From Bdellovibrio sp. KM01 (GTDB lineage: Bacteria > Bdellovibrionota > Bdellovibrionia > Bdellovibrionales > Bdellovibrionaceae): a stretch of DNA of 64,000 bases. Below, piece by piece: positions 57,882-64,000 of this stretch. The stretch's first letter is position 1. The number at the start of each line of letters is the position of its first letter. The notes beneath the pieces are model-generated. The model did no database searches and had not been told where the DNA came from. It was given only the letters and a program-made list of their open reading frames with translations. The translations under genes and the position numbers were made by a program. The DNA lies in contig NZ_CP058348.1 of assembly GCF_013752535.1 (NCBI RefSeq), forward strand, positions 434,001-498,000. Reading direction: 5' to 3'.

Positions 57882-58864
57882 TCAAACTTAGCTACTACGA
57901 ATATGTTCTGACGCCATTTACTACTTTGAACGCGGTCAGCGCGGGTCTTCCTCGCCGCGGAGCCTTGATCAAAGTGGAATGGCCTCAGGGATTCGTAGGC
58001 TATGGTGATTTGCACCCTTGGCCAGAACTTGGCGACACTCCTTTGGATGAACAGTTGGCAGCTTTGAAAAAAGGCCGTATCTCGGCGCAAATGGAGCAAA
58101 CCATCTGGCTTGCTCGCAAAGATGCGAACCTTCGTAAAAAAGGTAAAACCATTCTGACAGCTGGGGAGAAAGTTCGTAACAACTTCCTGGTTTCCAATTC
58201 CGCAGAAATCGTTCCGGGTTTCCTGGACGAGTTGAAAAGACAATCGTACTCGACAATCAAATTGAAAGTCGGCCGTGACCTGGCTGCCGAAGCGACAGCG
58301 ATCACTCGCATGGCGGCGGCGGGTTTTAAAATCCGTCTGGATTTTAACGGCACGGGCAGCTGGCAGATTTTTGAAAAATTCTTTTCCGGTCTGACGGCGC
58401 AGGAAAAAGTTTGGATCGAATACGTGGAAGATCCATTCCCTTATGACACCGACACTTGGGCTGATGCTAAAAAACTGGTGAAGGTCGCGTGCGATGCTCC
58501 TTATGAAAAAGTCGATTGGGAAAATTCCGCGAAAGTTCCCTTTGATATACTAGTAATCAAGCCAGCCAAGATGGATGTCGATAAAGCGATCGAGCGTTGC
58601 AAGAAGTTTAATTTGAAGGCGACAGTCACAAGTTACATGGATCACCCCGTGGGCTCAATGGGAGCATTGGCTGTGGCGATGGAGTGTAAAGAACTTTATC
58701 CCAACATTATGCTCGATGCAGGCTGCCTGACTTATCGCTCTTACCAAATGGATCAATTTGCAGCGAACATCAATACGACGGGACCTTTTCTATCCAACGT
58801 TAAAGGAACTGGCATTGGGTTTGATCTTTTGCTTAGAGATTTGCCGTGGCAGAAACTCAACTAA
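57878..58864 (+). CDS. menC: o-Succinylbenzoate synthase
   Basis: A 328-residue enolase-superfamily dehydratase making o-succinylbenzoate. Catalytic groups: the first Lys in STIKLKVGRD, metal-binding acids in RLDFNGTGS, EYVEDPFP and CDAPYEK, and the last Lys in LVIKPAKMD. The start is a TTG that overlaps the menA stop (TTGA). No other start fits as well. It overlaps menE by 19 bases, so menA-menC-menE are coupled throughout. Confidence 0.92.
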   Translation: MIKLSYYEYVLTPFTTLNAVSAGLPRRGALIKVEWPQGFVGYGDLHPWPELGDTPLDEQLAALKKGRISAQMEQTIWLARKDANLRKKGKTILTAGEKVRNNFLVSNSAEIVPGFLDELKRQSYSTIKLKVGRDLAAEATAITRMAAAGFKIRLDFNGTGSWQIFEKFFSGLTAQEKVWIEYVEDPFPYDTDTWADAKKLVKVACDAPYEKVDWENSAKVPFDILVIKPAKMDVDKAIERCKKFNLKATVTSYMDHPVGSMGALAVAMECKELYPNIMLDAGCLTYRSYQMDQFAANINTTGPFLSNVKGTGIGFDLLLRDLPWQKLN

Positions 58865-60006
58865 GCCTGGAGCTTTACTCTGACGATAATCTGATTTTAC
58901 TGAATCCTCGTTGGCCCCAGAGTGATTATAATGATTTAAAAAAAATAGCAGAAACCGCGCAAGCAGAGCGTGGCCTAAAAGGCCACGTGTGGATTGCAAC
59001 CTCTGGTTCCACCGCAGAATCTGCAAGTGCTACGAAGCTGGTGGCTCTTTCAAAAAAAGCCCTGATGGCATCTGCGAAATCCGTAAATCTGCATTTGCGC
59101 GCCACCAATCAAGATGTGTGGACTCAGGTTCTTCCACATTTTCATGTGGGGGGCTTTGGTATTGAAGTGCGAGCTCTGCTATCTGGTGCTCGCGTGGTGC
59201 CGGCATTGAAAGACGGACGATGGGACGTAGATTTCTTTTACGATGTTTTAGTGAAAGAAAAGTGCACACTGTCTGCCTTAGTGCCGACTCAAGTTTTTGA
59301 TTTGGTGGAAAAGGGATATAAATCTCCGGCTTCGTTGCGAGCGATCGTCGTGGGCGGGGGAGCCTTGGAGGTTTCATTGTATGAAAAGGCGCGCGCCTTG
59401 GGGTGGCCGCTTTTACCAAGTTACGGAATGACCGAGACAGCTTCACAGATTGCAACAGCGTCTTTGGAATCGCTTAAGGAATCTGTCTATCCTGAAATTG
59501 AATTGTTATCCCATGCTCAAGCTAAAACCAATTCCGCAGGATTTTTAGAAGTCACTGCGGAATCCTTATTCACTTGTTATGCGCAAAATACTTCAGATGG
59601 TATCAAGCACTGGGATCCTAAAAATGGAATCTGGTTCACGACGGAAGATCGCGGTGAGGTTCAAGGAAATGCCCTCAAAATTTCCGGTCGCAGTAAGGAT
59701 TATATCAAGATTGGTGGAGAGGGGACGAATGTCGCAAGACTTCGTGCTTTGTTAGAACAATCTGCCTTGGACTTTAATCCCCAATGGCCTATGCAAGTGA
59801 CACTATTAGATATGCCGTCAGATCGTTTAGGTTCAGAAATTCACATGGTTAGCACATTGCCAGCGGAAGCAAACCTGAAGATTGCTGAATCGTATAGTGC
59901 AAAAGTTTTGCCGTTTGAAAAAATAAGACAGACCCATGTGGTGGCGGGAATTCCCCGTAGCGATCTGGGTAAGATTCTGTGGCAGCAGTTAAAGAAATTA
60001 TTGTAG
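58846..60006 (+). CDS. menE: o-Succinylbenzoate--CoA ligase
   Basis: A 386-residue ANL-family ligase activating o-succinylbenzoate with CoA. Core motifs are WIATSGSTAESASATKLVALSKKAL (P-loop), LPHFHVGGFGIEVRALLSGA, PSYGMTETASQIATAS, WFTTEDRGEVQGNALKISGRSKDYIKIGGEGTN and the C-terminal catalytic Lys in PRSDLGKILWQQLKK. Short compared with long-chain ligases, as is normal for MenE. GTG start. Confidence 0.92.
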   Translation: MAETQLSLELYSDDNLILLNPRWPQSDYNDLKKIAETAQAERGLKGHVWIATSGSTAESASATKLVALSKKALMASAKSVNLHLRATNQDVWTQVLPHFHVGGFGIEVRALLSGARVVPALKDGRWDVDFFYDVLVKEKCTLSALVPTQVFDLVEKGYKSPASLRAIVVGGGALEVSLYEKARALGWPLLPSYGMTETASQIATASLESLKESVYPEIELLSHAQAKTNSAGFLEVTAESLFTCYAQNTSDGIKHWDPKNGIWFTTEDRGEVQGNALKISGRSKDYIKIGGEGTNVARLRALLEQSALDFNPQWPMQVTLLDMPSDRLGSEIHMVSTLPAEANLKIAESYSAKVLPFEKIRQTHVVAGIPRSDLGKILWQQLKKLL

Positions 60007-60015
60007 GAGTAAGCC

Positions 60016-60321
60016 ATGATTCGCAAAGAAGAAAATCCCTGGAGCGATGCCCTTGTTATGATTTGCACGAAGTGTGGCAAGTCGATCTCTGGTATGAAAG
60101 AAGCGAATGTCGCAGATAATTTAAAAATGTTTTATAAGAAAAGCCTGAAGGACAGCGGCGACGGTAAAAAGATCCGTGTCGTGACTTCAAGCTGTTTGGA
60201 TATTTGCATCGATGAATTTCAAGCGATCACAGTCGCAACGAAAGACAAGACGGAAAGCTTTATCATGCATCCTGAAAAAGACCGCGATGCTTTCTTAGAG
60301 CTTCTAAAAGAGAAGCTCTAA
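60016..60321 (+). CDS. Thioredoxin-like [2Fe-2S] ferredoxin
   Basis: A 101-residue protein with the four-Cys pattern of thioredoxin-fold [2Fe-2S] ferredoxins: CTKCGKSI (Cys17 and Cys20) and SSCLDICIDEF (Cys60 and Cys64). Other residues, such as LVMICTKCGK and IMHPEKDRDAFLELLKEKL, also fit that fold. It may carry electrons to an enzyme linked to quinone chemistry. It starts nine bases after menE, so it is probably in the menaquinone operon. Its stop overlaps the convergent gene's stop. Confidence 0.7.
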   Translation: MIRKEENPWSDALVMICTKCGKSISGMKEANVADNLKMFYKKSLKDSGDGKKIRVVTSSCLDICIDEFQAITVATKDKTESFIMHPEKDRDAFLELLKEKL

Positions 60322-62246
60322 GGGCCTGTCACAGAGAAGTTTCCGTACATAATTGGCAAAGTTAACAAGCCTGTTCCATTGAATATCAATGACAGGCTTG
60401 AGCCAGAGTATGAGCTGGAAAGTTTGATATAGAATTTATACTGATTTGAGTTGTATGGAGCAATCGGAGCATACACATTCTCCGCAACAGCAGTCGATGA
60501 GCAACTTGGATCCGTATATAAAGTCACATCACCGGCAGCGGCACCCGAGCTATTCGAGAAGGCCAAATTAATTGGGTTTAAGGCCGGAATAATTCCCGCA
60601 TAGTCATTTAAAGTCAGCATCACATAATTGCAGCTGCCTTTAACCAGTGTATAGCTTGTCGCTGTTTCAAATCCAAACCCCGTTGCAACGACACTGACGC
60701 TGACGTCACGAGAGACCGTGTTCATGCCCGTCGTAGTCATAGTGATGACGCTTGTGGAGTTTTGTCCTGCCGATGATTTCACGTAAACCTTCGACATCAC
60801 GGCACCCTGAGTAACTACAAGACTTGAAAGTGCGTTCGTACAGTTTGAGTCGGAGTAAAATTCCAGACCTGCTACAGTAGAGCCCGAAGAGAAATTGAAA
60901 GTATAGTCTTTATCCGCGGGAACGGGTGTCCAATTTCCATTTGCGGTTACAACCGTATAAGGACTGCAATAGCTGCGACTGACAGTCGTGGGACCCCAGA
61001 AATCCACATTCGCAATTGTTGTTTTGCTAGATAGATCCACGCGCACCGGGAATGACGGGTTGTCATAGTTGGCATCGCTGACCGTGTAGTTCACTTCCAC
61101 TTTGGTGAAATTCGTCGTCGAAGTGGTGTTGCCCGGTTCATATCTCACGTAAATTTTTGATTGGCTTACGTATGACGCGAAAAACACAGAGCTTGTTTTT
61201 GAACTCGAGTTACAATCATCAGCGGTATAGAAAAGCAATTTCGCATCGGACGGAGCCAGCGCCAGACTGATGGAATCAGTCATACTTCCTGATGTCTTGT
61301 TGTAATCCAAGCGCTGCAGCGTGATCGGATAGCAAACATTTTTATACAATGTGCCCGGAGCATCCGTCATCGAAATGAAACGATGAGACGACGCAGGATC
61401 GCGCAACGTTACAGGAGTCGCGGCCGTCGAAGCTGTTAGTCCGCCCGAAAGCGAAGTCACAGTAAAACCAAGAACCGTATCTATCGGAGTCGTCGGCATT
61501 TTGACGTAAATCTGCAACTGACTTTTATTCGCGGCGATCGTGAATGATGTTTGCGGGCTGTAACTTGAAGAGCAATCCGCGATTGATTTATAAGTCGAAA
61601 TGCTTGTTCCTGCCGGAGGATTTACAGAGAAAGTGGCTGCTGTTCCCGTTGAAGTTTCATTTCCGTTGGCGTCAGTTACAAACACTGTGAACATTTCACA
61701 CTGTCCAGCGCCACCAAAGTCTTTTGGGAAAATTTTGCGCAAAGCAAGTTTCGCAGCCGAGCCGACATTTTCTCCCGAACCTTTTTTAGGATCAGGTATT
61801 GTTAGGGTGCGAGTATCACCAAAGAAAGTGGAACCTTTAATATAAATGTTATCCACCGAAGAAGAATCACTATTCACCGTGATTCCCCAGATGCTGAGCA
61901 AATCTGCGGCTGTCACATAGATATCAAACTTACCATCCGAGCAATCGTTGTCATTGGTCACGCTGCCCAAAGTGGTATTAGAAGTGTCTGGAGACGTTGG
62001 AGCTGAGTGATAATTGATGTCATCGAAACTGATAACCACGGGGCCCACGCGAGGATCGCAAGTACCTGTGATCTCAACGTAGTTCTGCGTATCCATGTCT
62101 TGATCAAAGGGACTGGAGCTAGTCAAAACGGGTGCCGCCAGTTTTCTACCCAAAGTAGAAACTGAAACCGCCGGGTCTTCACAGCCCGCTAAAAAGGTCG
62201 TCGCAGCGATCAATAATAACAGTGGTTTGCAGGTTACGTTCACCAT
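60318..62246 (-). CDS. Large Ser/Thr-rich lipoprotein
   Basis: A 642-residue protein. The N terminus (VTCKPLLLLIAATTFLAGC) ends in a lipobox. The mature chain consists of repeated beta-sandwich-like segments with recurring Ser/Thr/Asp-rich strands (SLALAPSDAKLLFYTADDCNSSSKTSSVFFASYVSQSKIYVRYEPGNTTS, NFSSGSTVAGLEFYSDSNCTNALSSLVVTQGAVMSKVYVKSSAGQNST, NLAFSNSSGAAAGDVTLYTDPSCSS). These can be aligned as at least three copies of a FYxDxxC...VYVK unit, about 100 residues each. A cell-surface adhesin or stalk protein is inferred. Convergent with the ferredoxin gene, overlapping it by four bases. Confidence 0.6.
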   Translation of the reverse strand: MVNVTCKPLLLLIAATTFLAGCEDPAVSVSTLGRKLAAPVLTSSSPFDQDMDTQNYVEITGTCDPRVGPVVISFDDINYHSAPTSPDTSNTTLGSVTNDNDCSDGKFDIYVTAADLLSIWGITVNSDSSSVDNIYIKGSTFFGDTRTLTIPDPKKGSGENVGSAAKLALRKIFPKDFGGAGQCEMFTVFVTDANGNETSTGTAATFSVNPPAGTSISTYKSIADCSSSYSPQTSFTIAANKSQLQIYVKMPTTPIDTVLGFTVTSLSGGLTASTAATPVTLRDPASSHRFISMTDAPGTLYKNVCYPITLQRLDYNKTSGSMTDSISLALAPSDAKLLFYTADDCNSSSKTSSVFFASYVSQSKIYVRYEPGNTTSTTNFTKVEVNYTVSDANYDNPSFPVRVDLSSKTTIANVDFWGPTTVSRSYCSPYTVVTANGNWTPVPADKDYTFNFSSGSTVAGLEFYSDSNCTNALSSLVVTQGAVMSKVYVKSSAGQNSTSVITMTTTGMNTVSRDVSVSVVATGFGFETATSYTLVKGSCNYVMLTLNDYAGIIPALNPINLAFSNSSGAAAGDVTLYTDPSCSSTAVAENVYAPIAPYNSNQYKFYIKLSSSYSGSSLSLIFNGTGLLTLPIMYGNFSVTGP

Positions 62247-62351
62247 GCCTTACTCTTCGACGTCCAAACCTTTTGTCTTAAGACTTAGATTGAGAAACTT
62301 TCAGATTGTAAGGAAGTTGCAAGAACCGCGTTTCGAAATGAGACGGGGAAA

Positions 62352-62807
62352 TTATTTTCCCCAGCCTTTTTCACTTTCGATTTGTTCGCGCAGTTGGCGC
62401 TCGATGCTTTCAGCGGGAACGACTTTTCCACGTCCCACACCGGGACAGAATGCTTTGACATCCTTTGCCCACGATTTTGCATTCATCACTTCAGGCCAGA
62501 ACGGCCAAGTACGGCATTGAGTCGGGCGAGCTTCGTAAACGCCGCAGCCTTTGCCTTTAAGGAACATGCAGTCCGTATTTTTTGGATCTTCTTTCAAGTG
62601 CCAGATGCCGCCGGTTTTTTCGCAGTAGCGACGAGTGAAGGCCGAAGTGCTGATTTTCAAGTGCTTGGCAAAACGTTGGCGGTCCTCAAGGTTCAAATAC
62701 ACAAATCCGTACTCGCCATGGGAAGTACAGCATTTGCCTGAGCCAGTGCATTCGAAACGAACGCCTTCACGCCACCATTCTTTTCCTGTGAACTTGAACT
62801 CTTCCAC
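62352..62807 (-). CDS. YkgJ/CxxCxxCC family cysteine cluster protein
   Basis: A 151-residue protein with the conserved zinc/iron-cluster pattern: RFECTGSGKCCTSHGEYGFVYLNLEDRQRFAKHL, RRYCEKTGG, DCMFLKGKGCGVYEARPTQCRTWPFWPEV, FCPGVG. Eight Cys in total. Members probably bind a metal or an Fe-S cluster, function unproven. GTG start that shares one base with the stop of the thioesterase gene, so they are coupled. Confidence 0.85.
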   Translation of the reverse strand: MEEFKFTGKEWWREGVRFECTGSGKCCTSHGEYGFVYLNLEDRQRFAKHLKISTSAFTRRYCEKTGGIWHLKEDPKNTDCMFLKGKGCGVYEARPTQCRTWPFWPEVMNAKSWAKDVKAFCPGVGRGKVVPAESIERQLREQIESEKGWGK

Positions 62808-63223
62808 TAATTTTTCTCCAGGTAAGGTTCCAAACGGGATTTCATCAATGCGGGAATTGCAGCTTTCTGTTTGGTTTTCAGATCCAAAACAGAATGAACC
62901 ATCGTGACCACCGCGTGAGTTTTATCGCCTTGAGTGAAGACGTACTTCATTTTGAAAGAAGTTTCACCAAAACTTACGACCATCACCGAAATATCGTAGG
63001 TCTCGCCCGGAAAAAATGGAGCCATATAGTTGGCTTCAGAGTGGCGAAGTGGAATCGCATAGTTTTGATCCTGGAAATACTCTTTCCATGTATACCCGGC
63101 ATCCACGATGAATTGTTCGAAAGCGTCGTGGGCAAACCCGTAAATATTCCCAAAAAACATGATTTTCGCGGGGTCTGCTTCCCTGAAAGTCAGGGTCTTT
63201 TTCGATCGGAAGACTTTATTCAT
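62807..63223 (-). CDS. 4HBT-superfamily acyl-CoA thioesterase, possibly DHNA-CoA thioesterase
   Basis: A 138-residue hot-dog-fold thioesterase. The motif READPAKIMFFGNIYGFAHDAFEQFI has the active-site Asp and the HDAFE helix of the 4-hydroxybenzoyl-CoA thioesterase family. A second conserved block is IPLRHSEANYMAPFFPGETYDISV. The family includes the DHNA-CoA thioesterase of menaquinone synthesis. As menA, menC and menE and a polyprenyl synthase are nearby, this is a good candidate for that missing step, as inference. Confidence 0.75.
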   Translation of the reverse strand: MNKVFRSKKTLTFREADPAKIMFFGNIYGFAHDAFEQFIVDAGYTWKEYFQDQNYAIPLRHSEANYMAPFFPGETYDISVMVVSFGETSFKMKYVFTQGDKTHAVVTMVHSVLDLKTKQKAAIPALMKSRLEPYLEKN

Positions 63224-63253
63224 AATGACTGGAACTTTAAGGCCCCTCTGCCC

Positions 63254-63282
63254 TTGACAGCAAGCAAGAATATCAGCATTTT
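63254..63282 (+). promoter_or_regulatory. Possible promoter upstream of the polyprenyl synthase gene
   Basis: TTGACA at 63254-63259 with CATTTT 17 bases later, lying between GGCCCC (63241-63246) and GGGGCC (63283-63288), an inverted pair that may be an operator. The -10 is weak. Confidence 0.3.
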
Positions 63283-63289
63283 GGGGCCC

Positions 63290-63419
63290 GCAGGCTGTTG
63301 AAAAAGGCTCATCCGACTGCGTTGTCGGGCCTTATCTTTCACTCCGACGTGCTTAAAAGTACGCCTCCGTTTCAGATAAGACCCTCCGCCTTGCGTCTGA
63401 ACCTTTTTGAACAGCCTGC
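63290..63419. repeat. Long imperfect palindrome in a divergent promoter region
   Basis: 63290-63307 (GCAGGCTGTTGAAAAAGG) pairs with 63402-63419 with one mismatch, and CTTATCT (63331-63337) pairs with AGATAAG (63374-63380). The intervening bases pair partly, giving a roughly 130-base cruciform with a central CGTGCTTAAAAGTACG. The AGGCTGTT-AAAAAGG arm is reminiscent of dispersed repeats of this genus. Confidence 0.75.
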
Positions 63420-63434
63420 TAATAGGAGTCTTAA

Positions 63435-64000
63435 TTGTCGCGCAATGTCATTGATCTGAAAGTCTATGATTCCAGGGATTTCCCTGCCTACTTACCAAAG
63501 CTGAATAAGCTTTATGATGACCTCTTTTCTGGAGGCAAAGGATTCCGCGCGAAATTGATCCGCATGATGTCTTCCAGTCTTTCCTTGGATGGAAAGTCTG
63601 AACATCTTTTGGCGCAAACGATCGAGTTCATCCACAATGCTTCGTTATTGCATGATGATTTGATCGACCGCTCTCATCTTCGTCGCGGTAAAACGACGGC
63701 GTGGCTTAAGTACACTCCCGAGTACGCAGTTCTTGCGGGTGACTATTTGCTTGCACGCGTGATGGTGAACCTTTCTGGTCACGGCAATATCAAACTTGTT
63801 CAATACACGGCTGAAATTATCTCGGACCTTTTGGAAGGGGAGTGGTTGCAGGACTCTGTGATTGGGGACTACTTTGTGACACTTGAGCAGTTGGACCGTA
63901 TTCATAATTTGAAAACGGCATCCTTGTTCAAATGGTGTATCCGTGCTCCTTTCATCGCGCAAGAGCGCTATGATGCTGAACTTCATCAAATTCTGGAAGA
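63435..64000 (+). CDS. Polyprenyl diphosphate synthase (partial, runs off the window)
   Basis: The first 188 codons of an isoprenyl synthase. Start is a TTG behind TAGGAGTCTTAA. Motifs: SGGKGFRAKLIRMMSSSLSL (substrate Lys and Arg), the first Asp-rich motif LLHDDLIDRSHLRRGKTTAW, EYAVLAGDYLLARV and the KTASLF motif. It condenses isopentenyl diphosphates to a chain used as the tail of menaquinone by MenA. The second Asp-rich motif lies beyond the edge. Its place next to men genes supports a quinone role. Confidence 0.85.
   Translation, partial: MSRNVIDLKVYDSRDFPAYLPKLNKLYDDLFSGGKGFRAKLIRMMSSSLSLDGKSEHLLAQTIEFIHNASLLHDDLIDRSHLRRGKTTAWLKYTPEYAVLAGDYLLARVMVNLSGHGNIKLVQYTAEIISDLLEGEWLQDSVIGDYFVTLEQLDRIHNLKTASLFKWCIRAPFIAQERYDAELHQILE

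Noticed and set aside
1-64000. CRISPR arrays, tRNA or rRNA genes, insertion sequences, prophage genes
   Set aside because: No regularly spaced direct repeats, cloverleaf patterns, transposase or integrase motifs were seen on either strand. A tRNA scan and a repeat search would be decisive.

Overview
The window reads as a chromosomal segment of a Bdellovibrio-like predatory bacterium (Bdellovibrionota). This is inferred from gene content: flgFGAHIJ-flgMN-flgK-flgL-csrA-fliW next to recA-cinA-pgpA, many small secreted or lipoprotein genes with FQNC/AGC-type signals, a CFI-box-CTERM protein, and S9 peptidases. Base composition looks moderate. No database search was run. Almost all of the window is ordinary, densely packed core genome. 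I saw no tRNA, rRNA, CRISPR array, complete insertion sequence, prophage or recombinase gene.

Layout. 1-4.7 kb: end of a TPR-like protein, a PP2C-fold protein lacking the usual metal aspartates, an opposed partly degenerate sulfatase-like lipoprotein, and an ExbB/ExbD proton-channel pair. 4.7-10.8 kb: a sorbosone-dehydrogenase-like/cytochrome c fusion, an MFS exporter, a polyprenol/DAG kinase-like protein, pssA and asd. 10.9-14.2 kb: a CFI-box-CTERM protein coupled to an outer-membrane barrel, then a decayed patch with a truncated VOC gene and a broken higBA. 14.2-16 kb: truA, rplM, rpsI. 16-23.5 kb: secreted proteins, prolyl oligopeptidase, a chemoreceptor, a porin. 23.5-33 kb: alaS-recX, a metallophosphoesterase, an acyl-CoA synthetase, a KH-domain protein, pgpA, pncC/cinA and recA. 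33-42.4 kb: small secreted proteins separated by near-identical terminators, Gpx, a large Cys-then-Gly-rich secreted protein, lysC and a lytic transglycosylase. 42.6-53.4 kb: the flagellar block. 53.5-64 kb: an FadL-like porin, rmuC and a split menaquinone locus (menA, menC, menE, a 4HBT thioesterase and a polyprenyl synthase running off the end).

The flagellar block shows a regulatory order in the DNA itself. A textbook sigma54 -24/-12 element sits 25 bases before flgF, and a good sigma28-type promoter precedes csrA-fliW. The anti-sigma28 gene flgM lies between the rod/ring genes and the hook-filament junction genes. This fits a cascade from sigma54 (rod, rings) to release of FlgM to sigma28 (csrA/fliW), with FliW controlling CsrA.

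The observations most worth follow-up are non-coding: (1) a 31-base inverted repeat (one mismatch) flanking 105 bases that contain the first start codon of the flgJ-like gene, which looks like a possible invertible or hairpin switch; (2) a roughly 244-base imperfect palindrome at 39450-39693 whose far arm is an inverted copy of the preceding gene's last codons and stop; (3) a perfect 23-base inverted repeat that begins at one gene's stop codon and ends at the stop codon of convergent alaS; (4) a free-standing 27-residue peptide gene with its own ribosome binding site and terminator, ending in a Pro/Trp-rich tail; and (5) two adjacent pseudoenzyme-like proteins at the left edge.
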